Shown: one piece after another, positions 36,634-45,442 of the stretch
How the letters are laid out: each line of letters starts with the position of its first letter
Numbering within the stretch: the stretch's first letter is position 1
Assembly: GCF_004117915.1 (NCBI RefSeq)
Contig: NZ_RSTD01000001.1
Span: forward strand, 620,001-684,000
Source of the DNA: Companilactobacillus metriopterae
GTDB taxonomy: Bacteria > Bacillota > Bacilli > Lactobacillales > Lactobacillaceae
Direction: 5' to 3'
Length of the DNA: 64,000 nucleotides
Notes under the pieces: model-generated
Told to the model about the DNA's origin: nothing
Seen by the model: only the letters and a program-made list of their open reading frames with translations
The model's database searches: none
Translations under genes and position numbers: made by a program

Positions 36634-37585
36634 AACATCACGTGCTTATACTAATATTGCCCTAATCAAATATTGGGGAAAAGCAGACGAACAATATAAA
36701 ATTCCATATACAGGTAGCCTTTCTCTAACATTGGACAAATTCTATACTGATACTACAGTGGAAATCATCGATAGTGAGTATGATCAGTTTATACTAGATG
36801 GACAAATTGTTGACAATACACGCATTTCAAAATATTTAGACTTTGTCCGTAATGAATACGGTTTTGACAATCATCTTAAAATCATTTCAGAAAATCATGT
36901 TCCTACTTCTGCTGGTTTTGCTTCATCTGCATCTGGTTACGCTGCATTAGCCGGTGCTTTGAATAGTAATTTAAATTTAGGTCTGAACCAAAAAGAATTA
37001 TCTATTTTAGCAAGAAACGGTTCAGGGTCAGCAAGTAGATCTGTTTATGGTGGTTTTGTAGAGTGGCAAGCTGGAAATAGTAACGAAACATCTTTTGCCA
37101 TACCTATTGATGAGAATCCAAAGACTGACTTGATGATCTTATCCGTTATTTTAAATGAAAATAAAAAAGATATATCTTCCACTCAGGGTATGAGATTATC
37201 TGCTGCAACTTCACCCTTCTATGGTGAGTGGAAAAATCTAGTGAATCGGAATCTTGAAGAAATTAAATCTGCTATTTTAGCCAACGATATTCAAAAAATT
37301 GGTGAAATTTCAGAACACAATGCAATGTCTATGCATGCATTAACGATATCTTCAAACCCAACATTTACATATTTTTCTGGAAATACATTAAGAGTAATAG
37401 AATTAGTTAAAGAACTTAGAACAAGAGGAATTCTTGCATATTGTACAATTGATGCAGGTCCTAATGTTAAAATAATAACTGATAAAAATAATATTGATAT
37501 TGTAGATGAATATATTAAAAATAACGTTGAATCAGCAAAAACAGTTCAAGCAAAAATTGGACCAGGATTAAGAGATATTGATTGA
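36626..37585 (+). CDS. mvaD: Diphosphomevalonate decarboxylase
   Basis: It converts diphosphomevalonate to isopentenyl diphosphate with ATP. The 319 residues begin (M)TKTSRAYTNIALIKYWGK, the family N-terminus, and contain the PTSAGFASSASGYAAL ATP loop and the RSVYGGFVEW block. The start is TTG at 36626, which overlaps the last codons of mvk by 8 bases, with GAGG about 9 bases upstream inside mvk; an upstream ATG-initiated extension has no homology. Confidence 0.94.
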   Translation: MTKTSRAYTNIALIKYWGKADEQYKIPYTGSLSLTLDKFYTDTTVEIIDSEYDQFILDGQIVDNTRISKYLDFVRNEYGFDNHLKIISENHVPTSAGFASSASGYAALAGALNSNLNLGLNQKELSILARNGSGSASRSVYGGFVEWQAGNSNETSFAIPIDENPKTDLMILSVILNENKKDISSTQGMRLSAATSPFYGEWKNLVNRNLEEIKSAILANDIQKIGEISEHNAMSMHALTISSNPTFTYFSGNTLRVIELVKELRTRGILAYCTIDAGPNVKIITDKNNIDIVDEYIKNNVESAKTVQAKIGPGLRDID

Positions 37586-37598
37586 GAGGCAATGATTC

Positions 37599-38696
37599 AT
37601 GTATTCAGTGAAAGCACCTGGTAAATTATATATTTCTGGAGAATATTCAGTTGTTGAAAACGGATATCCTTCAGTAATTACGTCAGTAAATAAATATTTA
37701 AGAATAGATATCGAGGAAAAATCTGGAGAAGGCAGAATCTTTTCAGATATATTGAGTGATTCCTATGTTTCCTGGAATCGAGATGAAAATGATCAAATTG
37801 TATTTAGTGAAGAATTAGATGGTGAGTATATAAAATCTGCTATGGATATAGTGGAAAAAATTGTAGTAGAAAACGGTAAAAAACTAAAATACTATAACTT
37901 GCGAATTGACAGTGAACTAAATAATATCGATGGTAAAAAATTTGGTTTAGGAAGTTCTGCCGCAGTTACAGTAGCAACCGTTAGAGCTTTAAATGAATTA
38001 TATGAATTATCCCTATCCAACCTACAAATATATAAACTTGCCTCTCTTATCCATATATCAGTTCAAGGAAATGGAAGTTTTGGTGATATTGCTTCAAGCA
38101 CCTATGGAGGAATAATTGCCTATACCTCCCCTGATAAGAAAGAAGTAAATAATCTATTGAGCGAGTGTCAAACAATATCTGAAGTTATTAATCAACCTTG
38201 GAAAGATTTAAATATTGAATATCTGAGTTTACCTTCTAATTTAGATTTTTTGGTTGGATGGACTGGTAAACCTGCTTCAACAGGTAAAATGCTTAAATTA
38301 ATGGATAAATTTAAATTAGATAAACAACAACAATATCAAAAATTTCTTTCTGAAACTAAAGCATGTGTTCTGAATGTTATTCAAGGATTCAAGGAATCAA
38401 ATATAGATAAGATAAAAGAATACATTTCTCTTAATCGTGTACTTTTGAATAAACTTGCTGAACAAAGTGGTGTAGAAATAGAAACTCCATTACTAAGGAA
38501 ATTATGTGATATTTCAGAAGAAAATCATGCATCTGCTAAGATTTCAGGTGCTGGCGGTGGTGATTGTGGTATAGCATTTGTAGAAAAAGATAATAATCAA
38601 AATTTAAGCGATATAAAAAAAGAATGGGAATCAGAAGGAATTGTTATCCTAAATCTGGGTATTGGAGAAGTAATCAACTATGCCAAAACAAGATGA
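37599..38696 (+). CDS. mvaK2: Phosphomevalonate kinase
   Basis: This GHMP kinase makes diphosphomevalonate from phosphomevalonate. The 365 residues show KAPGKLYISGEYSVVE at the start, KKFGLGSSAAVTVA as the ATP loop, GSFGDIASSTYGG, and KISGAGGGDCGIAF near the C-terminus. It lies 13 bases after mvaD with GAGAGG upstream, and overlaps fni by 17 bases. Order mvk-mvaD-mvaK2-fni is standard in lactobacilli. Confidence 0.95.
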   Translation: MYSVKAPGKLYISGEYSVVENGYPSVITSVNKYLRIDIEEKSGEGRIFSDILSDSYVSWNRDENDQIVFSEELDGEYIKSAMDIVEKIVVENGKKLKYYNLRIDSELNNIDGKKFGLGSSAAVTVATVRALNELYELSLSNLQIYKLASLIHISVQGNGSFGDIASSTYGGIIAYTSPDKKEVNNLLSECQTISEVINQPWKDLNIEYLSLPSNLDFLVGWTGKPASTGKMLKLMDKFKLDKQQQYQKFLSETKACVLNVIQGFKESNIDKIKEYISLNRVLLNKLAEQSGVEIETPLLRKLCDISEENHASAKISGAGGGDCGIAFVEKDNNQNLSDIKKEWESEGIVILNLGIGEVINYAKTR

Positions 38697-39732
38697 ACAA
38701 ATTCAAAGAAAAGTTGAACATTTATTTTTAGCTGAAAAATTTTATGATGATAATTCAATGGCAGATTTTGATTCAGTAAGATTGCTACACAATGCATTAC
38801 CTGAATTATCGATGGAAGATATAGATCTGTCTACAAATTTTTTAGGTTTCAATTCTTCCCTACCCATTTATTTCAATGCCATAACTGGTGGTTCAAAACA
38901 GTCAGAGAGATTTAATGGAGAATTAGCTGAAATAGCTAAAGAGTTTAATATTCCTGTATCTAGCGGCTCTATGGGGGTTTACTTTAGAATCCCTGATACT
39001 GCACCTACTTTTAGAATATTAAGAGAAAAAAATCCTGCCGGTTTTGTTATTGCTAATATATCTGGTAAATATAATCTAGAACAGGCTAAACAAGCAGTTG
39101 ATCTTGTTGATGCCAATGCTCTTCAAATTCATATCAATACCTTGCAAGAACTAGCTATGCCTGAAGGAGATCGTGAATTTTACTGGTTGGATAATATTTC
39201 AAAAATAGTTAATAATATTGGTTTACCTGTAATAGTCAAAGAAGTTGGATTTGGAATGACGTCCAATGATATGGAAAGACTAATCAATATTGGTGTTAAA
39301 AATATCGATATTTCTGGATTCGGTGGTACCAATTTTGCTGAAATAGAAAGTGCTAGGAATCATGAATTTGATCTAACTTACCTGGATAATTTTGCATTAT
39401 CTACTGTAGAATCTTTATTGGAATCTTCAAAAATTGCTGAATCTTCTGTAAATATTCTTGCTTCAGGTGGGATAAAGGCTCCTTTAGATGTTATTAAATC
39501 ATTGAGATTAGGTGCGTCAGCTGTAGGTATTTCAGGATTGGCATTACACCACTTGCAAAAGTATTCTTTAGAAGAAACCAAATTGTTCTTTGAACATTTC
39601 TGTCAAGAATTAGAAATACTTATGGCAGCATTTGGTGCAAAAAATATTTTGGAAATAAAAAAAGCTCCCATCGTCTTCGATGAAAGCCTAGTTTCATATA
39701 TGAAACAGAGAAACATTAATCTACCTTCTTAA
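38680..39732 (+). CDS. fni: Type II isopentenyl-diphosphate isomerase (FMN/NADPH-dependent)
   Basis: It interconverts IPP and DMAPP, completing the pathway started by mvk. The 350 residues form a TIM barrel typical of Fni: QRKVEHLFLA at the N-terminus (usually RKDEHI), FNAITGGS, SSGSMG-like VSSGSMGVY, LQIHINTLQE, VKEVGFGM, SGFGGTNFAEIE, and LASGGIKAPLDV for FMN. It starts inside mvaK2. Its last 12 bases overlap the 3' end of the convergent rsmF-like gene. Confidence 0.93.
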   Translation: MPKQDEQIQRKVEHLFLAEKFYDDNSMADFDSVRLLHNALPELSMEDIDLSTNFLGFNSSLPIYFNAITGGSKQSERFNGELAEIAKEFNIPVSSGSMGVYFRIPDTAPTFRILREKNPAGFVIANISGKYNLEQAKQAVDLVDANALQIHINTLQELAMPEGDREFYWLDNISKIVNNIGLPVIVKEVGFGMTSNDMERLINIGVKNIDISGFGGTNFAEIESARNHEFDLTYLDNFALSTVESLLESSKIAESSVNILASGGIKAPLDVIKSLRLGASAVGISGLALHHLQKYSLEETKLFFEHFCQELEILMAAFGAKNILEIKKAPIVFDESLVSYMKQRNINLPS

Positions 39733-41073
39733 TCCTTTAGGATAGACATTTTTTATTTGGTTATTGCTATATCTTCCCCAGCTGAAAAGTTTATCCTGAT
39801 ATTTTAAACCAATCCACTTATTATCAAAGTTTTCTTCGATTTTAAGTGCTTCACCGTGGAGATATTTTTCAAACTCCACTTCATTCAAATTATAAACACT
39901 ATTTAACAATTTAGACTGAATTCCTAATATCCAAGCGATATCTGGTTCCAGTCTATTTTTTTTGAACTCGCCTAGTTTCAAACCGTTTCTAAGTACGTGG
40001 AGATCTTTAAATCGATTATCCAAACTAGCTGCATTAATTAGATAGTCATTTAATTTTAGCAGATTACTTTCAGATATCTTATCAGTTAGATTTTGTTGTT
40101 CAAAATCTCTGAATAGTTTTAAATCTTCTTTTTTCAAATTATTATTAATTTCTTTGATTCGAGTTTTTTTAACTTCATTATCACCAGATTTGATCAATTT
40201 GCAGATAAAATGACCTTCACCGTCAAACTCATCAGGAAACATTCTGACCGATTTTTTGAGTAAGGTATTACCATTCCCCCACTTTGGTCTTCCATCTTCC
40301 ATACCTGAAAAATATTCTATTTCTGAGATTTCTAAATCGGGATACTTTTCAAGCATATAGGCAATATTTTGTTCGTTTTCTTCTGGTGCAAAAGTACATG
40401 TAGAGTATACTAACGTGCCGCCAATTTTTAATAATTTATAGGCACTATCCAAAATGTTTTTTTGTCTGTTTGCACATTGTTCAACATATTCTTGAGACCA
40501 GAATTTTACAGATTCAGGATCTTTACGAAACATACCTTCTCCAGAACAAGGAGCATCAACTAAAATTTTATCAAAATACTCACTAAATGATTTTTCAAAA
40601 TCTTTAGGCGAATTGCTAGTTACAACTGTATTCGATATGCCCATTCTTTCTATATTAGAAGACAAAATACGTGCACGTTTGTCATTTATCTCATTGGAGA
40701 CTAATAAACCTTGTCCCATCATTTTAGAGGCCAAATGAGTTGATTTGCTTCCAGGTGCCGCACATAAGTCCAAAACTTTCTCATCAGACGGATTTACCAC
40801 TTCGGCTGCAAACATTGCACTAGGTTCTTGAGAATATAAGTATCCTGCCAAATGATCAATAGAATTTCCGTCAATATCTCCGAAAAAACCTAATTTTGAA
40901 TATTCAATTGGTGATTTCAAGCTTATAGATACGTTCTTGTAATTTTCTTTTAATGGATTGAGTCTAAAAGCATTACTTGATTCCAACTCCATAGCATCAA
41001 AAAGCCTACTAGCTCGATCTCCTAGTAGACTTTTATATTTTAATTTAAATTCTTGAGGTAAATTTAATTCCAT
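39721..41073 (-). CDS. rsmF: RsmF/YebU-family rRNA cytosine-C5 methyltransferase
   Basis: It methylates a cytosine in rRNA using SAM. The 450 residues have an N-terminal substrate segment, SAM motif LDLCAAPGSKSTHLA, DAPCSGEGMFRKDP with one active-site cysteine and STCTFAPEENE with the other, and a C-terminal RNA-binding (FAU/PUA-like) region. The ATG at 41073 is chosen over an adjacent TTG because AGGAG is 7 bases away. It follows the membrane-protein gene with 3 bases between, and its end overlaps fni in opposite orientation. Confidence 0.92.
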   Translation of the reverse strand: MELNLPQEFKLKYKSLLGDRASRLFDAMELESSNAFRLNPLKENYKNVSISLKSPIEYSKLGFFGDIDGNSIDHLAGYLYSQEPSAMFAAEVVNPSDEKVLDLCAAPGSKSTHLASKMMGQGLLVSNEINDKRARILSSNIERMGISNTVVTSNSPKDFEKSFSEYFDKILVDAPCSGEGMFRKDPESVKFWSQEYVEQCANRQKNILDSAYKLLKIGGTLVYSTCTFAPEENEQNIAYMLEKYPDLEISEIEYFSGMEDGRPKWGNGNTLLKKSVRMFPDEFDGEGHFICKLIKSGDNEVKKTRIKEINNNLKKEDLKLFRDFEQQNLTDKISESNLLKLNDYLINAASLDNRFKDLHVLRNGLKLGEFKKNRLEPDIAWILGIQSKLLNSVYNLNEVEFEKYLHGEALKIEENFDNKWIGLKYQDKLFSWGRYSNNQIKNVYPKGLRR

Positions 41074-41076
41074 CAA

Positions 41077-42051
41077 TTAACTCCTGCGTCTAATGTAATA
41101 AATTTGGAAGATACCAATAAATGCAGTAATAATCATCGAGATTAGGACTACACGATTAAATAATGTATGACTTACAATAACGATATTGTTTGTAAACACA
41201 ATAAACGAATAACCAATGACTATAGGAATTATTGTGTAGAGGAAGTATCTTAAAAGTAGTCCATTGCGATAATTGTTTTTCAAGTCACCTTTGAAAGTGG
41301 CTTTTTTCATATCATATCTTAATGGAACAAGAACGTATACATCAATGAAAATCATTGCTAACAACAATAATATTACGAATATCTTGTATTTATTAGTATC
41401 TGGTGATGTTACTTGCCTAAAATCTCTAGTCTGTGGAACATATCTATGTGTCGATGCAACTTTCATTTCTTTTTTTATACTCTTAAATGAGCTAGGTGTT
41501 GCAAGAGCTGCTCCATCTACTACAGTAACAACGTTTTTTAACTTAATATGACTGCTCTTTTGATTTGGAGAAATTGAAATCAATGTTTGTTGGTTTAATA
41601 ATTCTGCCCCGCTAAAACCAATTTTACCAATTACAGAAATATAATTATCATGAAATTTAATATAACTTTCAGATTGAGGCTTGTAAGACTTAATAGCCGT
41701 ATTATTACCCTGAACAGCAAAAGGTATCTGTGAATCAAAATCATTCATAGAAAAATATCTACCACTGATTGTTGGAACTTTTGTGATTTTTTTATTAGCG
41801 TATATAAATGCCAAATCAGGATTGTCTTTTTCAAAGAAAATAATTTGATAATTAGGTAGATCTTTCTTACTTAAATTTTTAACAACAGTATTGATTGATT
41901 TTTTTGATTTTGTGGTTAAAACAGTAGCATTTTCACTCATCCCAAATTTATTCATTGAAGTATTATAGGTTATAGAGTCACTGTTTGATATGACTACTCC
42001 TATCAAAATTGTTACTAAAAGAATTAAAATACTAGAAATAATTTTTTTCAT
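41077..42051 (-). CDS. Membrane protein with large external domain, possibly a reduced FtsX/MacB-type permease
   Basis: This 324-residue protein has an N-terminal membrane helix (about 4-22), an extracytoplasmic domain of about 200 residues, and three C-terminal helices (about 224-242, 266-284, 298-316) ending YYIRRRS. One helix, a large external part, then three helices is the layout of MacB/FtsX-type permease subunits, but I see no convincing sequence motif and no ABC ATPase next to it. Function unknown; the permease likeness is a topology argument only. It is co-directional with a methyltransferase-like gene upstream and rsmF downstream. Confidence 0.6.
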   Translation of the reverse strand: MKKIISSILILLVTILIGVVISNSDSITYNTSMNKFGMSENATVLTTKSKKSINTVVKNLSKKDLPNYQIIFFEKDNPDLAFIYANKKITKVPTISGRYFSMNDFDSQIPFAVQGNNTAIKSYKPQSESYIKFHDNYISVIGKIGFSGAELLNQQTLISISPNQKSSHIKLKNVVTVVDGAALATPSSFKSIKKEMKVASTHRYVPQTRDFRQVTSPDTNKYKIFVILLLLAMIFIDVYVLVPLRYDMKKATFKGDLKNNYRNGLLLRYFLYTIIPIVIGYSFIVFTNNIVIVSHTLFNRVVLISMIITAFIGIFQIYYIRRRS

Positions 42052-42066
42052 TATTAAAACCTTACA

Positions 42067-42834
42067 TTATTCTACCAAATATAGTCTGTCGTCTACTATG
42101 TCATAGTTAGAATAGAATTTATTTATTTTTTTAATTTTAGGATCATCAATTAATTGTGCATTACTCCAAAATTTAGCACTATTGGTTGCACCATTTTTTT
42201 CACCGATAACTAAAAACTGTAATTGATATTTTCTAACTAACTCTAATATATCATAATCAATCTCTTCTCGATCAGGACTCCAAGCTAAAATAATCGTTGA
42301 TACTTGATTATGATATTTCTCTATAGCATTTAATGCATCTAATTCTTCAATATTGGTATACTGTTTTCTTCCAGTTTTGCTTTCCTTGGACCAACTGAGA
42401 TTGTCTGTACAGATAGCAGTCCCACCTAACCTATTGATAGCGCTAGAGATATAACCATTCCCTGCCATTAGTTCCAAAAAACCCTCATTAGGATACTGTT
42501 TAACAAATTCTTCCATAAAATCTTCTGTGATATTAGCCCAATAACCAAAACTATTCTGTAGTTCTGTCCTTAATTCTCCTAATTGATGGTCGAATTCCTC
42601 TAAAGAGTTAACCTTAACTTCAAAATCATTTAAATCTCCCTGTAACGCAACCTGAAATAAACTAGTTATTTCATCTTCAGATAGCTCAATACCTGAAATA
42701 TTTTCTTTAGGTAATAAATCGTTACTTAATGTGTCAAAGATGTTATCTATTTTTTCAATACGACTATCTATAATATTACTATCTGGGAAGAATTTTTTGA
42801 CTTCATTTAGTTTTTCTATGTATTCATTTTTCAT
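42067..42834 (-). CDS. Putative SAM-dependent methyltransferase-fold protein
   Basis: This 255-residue protein has an N-terminal helical half (1-110, acidic, no known motif) followed by a segment reading FLELMAGNGYISSAI, a plausible SAM motif I (E-x-x-A-G-x-G). Further on are AICTDN (motif II-like acidic turn) and TIILAWSPD in the place of motif IV. No catalytic NPPY, Cys or other class marker is present, so the substrate cannot be guessed. It lies upstream of the membrane protein with a 15-base gap and divergent from lepB. No ribosome binding site of usual strength is obvious before the ATG at 42834. Confidence 0.55.
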   Translation of the reverse strand: MKNEYIEKLNEVKKFFPDSNIIDSRIEKIDNIFDTLSNDLLPKENISGIELSEDEITSLFQVALQGDLNDFEVKVNSLEEFDHQLGELRTELQNSFGYWANITEDFMEEFVKQYPNEGFLELMAGNGYISSAINRLGGTAICTDNLSWSKESKTGRKQYTNIEELDALNAIEKYHNQVSTIILAWSPDREEIDYDILELVRKYQLQFLVIGEKNGATNSAKFWSNAQLIDDPKIKKINKFYSNYDIVDDRLYLVE

Positions 42835-42973
42835 GTGTGAAGTATCCTTAGTGAATTTTCAGTTGGTGGATTGGATCTTAATTCTAAAATCTTAAAAAAA
42901 GTTTATACACATTTAGATTTTATTTATTTAATAAAAAGTGTAAAATTTTATGTATAAAGATGAGGTGGAATTA

Positions 42974-43636
42974 ATGGCTAAAAAAAATGATAATTCAAAA
43001 CCTGTTAAAGAAGAAACTACTTTAGCATTTTGGGTTCAAACAGCAATTTACACTATTGTAATGCTAGCAGCTCTATTTTTGTTATTTACTTATGTAATAT
43101 CTAATGATAAAGTTTCTGGACCTTCTATGCAACCTACGTTTGAAGATAACGAACGCGTTATCACCGTTAGACATTCAAAACTTCAACGCGGTGACGTTGT
43201 TGTGCTGAAAGCACCTGATGAACCCGGTTCATTTTATATCAAGCGTATTATTGGTTTACCTGGAGACAAGATTGTTTCAAAGAATAACAAAATGTATGTT
43301 AACGGCAAAGAATTTAAAGAGGACTTCCTAGATGCTGGTAATAAACTAACAGAACCAGATACCAATTTGTATTATGGTAAAGGTTATGGATATACATATG
43401 ATTTCACACTCAGTCAGTTAGCCAAATCTTCTAGCTCTTGGAAAGAAAGATACAGTGCTAGCGAACGAAAAGATATTGAAAAAACAAATCAAGTTCCTAA
43501 AGGTACATATTTTGTTATGGGTGATCATCGTACCGTTTCAAAAGATAGCCGTATTATTGGATTTATTGATAAAAAATCAATTGTGGGCGAAGTTAAACTA
43601 CGTTACTGGCCACTAAATAGATTGTCACTATTTTAA
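42974..43636 (+). CDS. lepB: Signal peptidase I
   Basis: It cleaves signal peptides of exported proteins at the outer membrane face, and so would process the signal peptides of the secreted proteins at 1-4000. The 220 residues have one membrane helix (about 23-43), the catalytic Ser51 in GPSMQPTF, Lys90 in IKRIIGLPGD, and GTYFVMGDHR. The ATG at 42974 (MAKKND) has GAGGTG 6 bases upstream; an in-frame ATG eight codons earlier has no ribosome binding site. A TAAAAT at 42941-42946 may be the -10. Confidence 0.95.
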   Translation: MAKKNDNSKPVKEETTLAFWVQTAIYTIVMLAALFLLFTYVISNDKVSGPSMQPTFEDNERVITVRHSKLQRGDVVVLKAPDEPGSFYIKRIIGLPGDKIVSKNNKMYVNGKEFKEDFLDAGNKLTEPDTNLYYGKGYGYTYDFTLSQLAKSSSSWKERYSASERKDIEKTNQVPKGTYFVMGDHRTVSKDSRIIGFIDKKSIVGEVKLRYWPLNRLSLF

Positions 43637-43657
43637 AAATTCGGAGGAATTTTAGTT

Positions 43658-43849
43658 ATGAGTAATCAATTAAATGATCTATCTGAAACAATTATTAAGT
43701 ATGAACGTGAAAAAAATATGACTGATGCACAATTAGCATTTGAAAGTCATCTTGCTGTAGAAAGAATTCATAATTTAAAAGCAGGTTCTAGCTCAGTATC
43801 TGAAGATGAACAAAAAATAATTTTGGAATACATCAGATTACATCCATAA
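43658..43849 (+). CDS. Small conserved-looking protein, possibly HTH-like
   Basis: This 63-residue protein begins 21 bases after lepB with a strong GGAGGA site and is probably co-transcribed. It has the outline of a short helix-turn-helix: an N-terminal helix (QLNDLSETIIKYERE), then MTDAQLAFESHLAVERIHNLK, which resembles the D-x-x-L-A-x-x-x-x-(4-5)-x-I-x-x-x-K pattern of XRE-type HTHs. Small lactobacillar proteins of this type are annotated as uncharacterised. It could be a DNA-binding or an anti-factor-like protein. The gene ends at a good terminator. Confidence 0.65.
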   Translation: MSNQLNDLSETIIKYEREKNMTDAQLAFESHLAVERIHNLKAGSSSVSEDEQKIILEYIRLHP

Positions 43850-43878
43850 AAAAAACACCCAATTGGGTGTTTTTTTTT
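43848..43878. terminator. Bidirectional terminator between the small protein and the tautomerase gene
   Basis: A 13-bp stem (43848-43860 with 43865-43877) with loop AATT ends in A-run and T-run. Confidence 0.88.
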
Positions 43879-44065
43879 ATTTTTCGTCACTCTTTAAAGT
43901 TCCACCAACTGAGTAGTTGTTCTTTGACATTTCATTTAGAACAATGTGAACTCTCTCTGCAGGAACATCAGCTGTTCTAGAAATAGCCTCTGTAACTTCT
44001 TTGACAAGATTTCTAAGTTGTTCATCACTACGACCTTCCACAAGATCAATGTGTACTAATGGCAT
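43877..44065 (-). CDS. 4-oxalocrotonate tautomerase family protein
   Basis: This 62-residue tautomerase-fold protein has the catalytic Pro as the residue after the initiator Met (MPLVHIDLVEGRS), as in 4-OT/DmpI enzymes, and VPAERVHIVLNEM. Lactobacilli rarely degrade aromatics, so the true substrate is unknown. AGGAGGG lies upstream. It follows pepT after about 117 bases; it could be read from pepT or its own promoter. Confidence 0.88.
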   Translation of the reverse strand: MPLVHIDLVEGRSDEQLRNLVKEVTEAISRTADVPAERVHIVLNEMSKNNYSVGGTLKSDEK

Positions 44066-44182
44066 AATATACCCTCCTTTTTATTTAATTTTATTTTATC
44101 TCAAGCAGTTTCAAATCACTAAAGTTTTTGCCTATGTGTATTTTCCAATACTCTGTTACATCTTCAAAATCTGATTTCTTTT

Positions 44183-45430
44183 TTATTTTTTATTTTCATT
44201 GTTCAATTTTATTATTTCAAAAATTACATCCATTGCAGATTCCATTGATTCAATTGCCACATATTCAAATCTACCATGCATATTTTCTCCACCTGCAAAT
44301 AGATTTGGTGTTGGCAATCCCATAAATGAAATTTTTGATCCATCAGTACCACCACGAACTGCGGCTTCATCTGGTTCTATACCAAGATTTTTCATAGCTT
44401 TTTCGGCAATTTCAACTACATCCATGTGATCTTTAATAATATCGATCATATTATAGTACTGATCTTTCATATCAATTTTGACAGTATCTTTGCCATATTT
44501 CTTATTTAATTCATCGGTAATAGCAATGATTTTATTTTTACGTTCTTCTAATCCATCTCGTTCAAAGTCACGAATAATATATGACATTGTTGCTGAATCA
44601 ACAGTTCCATTAAATTCCAATAGATGGAAGAATCCTTGACGACCGTCTGTTTTTTCAGGAACCTCATCACTTGGAAGAGCGTTTTGGAAATCAACACCTA
44701 CTTGCACAGCGTTAATCATAATGTTTTTTGCTTCACTAGGGTGAACATTTTTACCAGTAATGCTTACCTTTAAAGCTGCAGCATTAAAAGTTTCATATTC
44801 TAGTTGTCCAACTGGACCTCCATCAACTGTATAAGCAAAGTCTGCTCCAAAGTCAGCAGTATCGAACTTATCAGCACCGGTACCAATTTCTTCATCAGGA
44901 CCTAGTCCAATTTTGATTTTTCCATGTTTAATTTCAGGATTAGCAATCAGATATTCCATAGTAGTGATAATTTCACTTACACCAGATTTATCATCTGAAC
45001 CAAGTAGAGTATCACCACTTGTTGTAATTAGAGTTTTTCCTTCATATTTTTTTAATGATGGGAAAACGGCTGGATCAAGTGTATATTGACCTTCATCATC
45101 TAGTTTAATAATACTTTTACCATCGTAATTCTCTACGATTTTAGGGTTAATATTTTCTGAATTAAAATCAGCGGTATCAATATGTGAAATCAAGCCCAAA
45201 ACAGGTACGTCATAATCAAGATTTGATGGTAGTTCAGCAGTAAGGTAAGAATTATTAGGATTGATTTTAACATCACTCATACCAATCTCTTTTAATTCAG
45301 ATTCTAATTTTTTCAAAAAAACTGTTTGTCTTTCTGTTGAAGGAATTGTTGTAGAATTTTCGTCTGATCTTGTATTTTGCTTAACATATCCTAAAAATCT
45401 AGGGATAAGTTTTTCGTATTTATTTGTCAT
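44183..45430 (-). CDS. pepT: Peptidase T (tripeptide aminopeptidase)
   Basis: This 415-residue zinc M20B exopeptidase of the cytosol frees the N-terminal residue from tripeptides, part of the peptide-use system of lactic acid bacteria. Metal and catalytic motifs are visible: SHIDTADF, GSDDKSG, GPDEEIGTGADKF, and GENMHGRFEYV. The last 15 residues (FEIIKLNNENKK) are short. It is the last member of the trmK-nif3-pepT run, 12 bases after the nif3-like gene. Confidence 0.95.
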   Translation of the reverse strand: MTNKYEKLIPRFLGYVKQNTRSDENSTTIPSTERQTVFLKKLESELKEIGMSDVKINPNNSYLTAELPSNLDYDVPVLGLISHIDTADFNSENINPKIVENYDGKSIIKLDDEGQYTLDPAVFPSLKKYEGKTLITTSGDTLLGSDDKSGVSEIITTMEYLIANPEIKHGKIKIGLGPDEEIGTGADKFDTADFGADFAYTVDGGPVGQLEYETFNAAALKVSITGKNVHPSEAKNIMINAVQVGVDFQNALPSDEVPEKTDGRQGFFHLLEFNGTVDSATMSYIIRDFERDGLEERKNKIIAITDELNKKYGKDTVKIDMKDQYYNMIDIIKDHMDVVEIAEKAMKNLGIEPDEAAVRGGTDGSKISFMGLPTPNLFAGGENMHGRFEYVAIESMESAMDVIFEIIKLNNENKK

Positions 45431-45442
45431 TTTAATTTCTCC

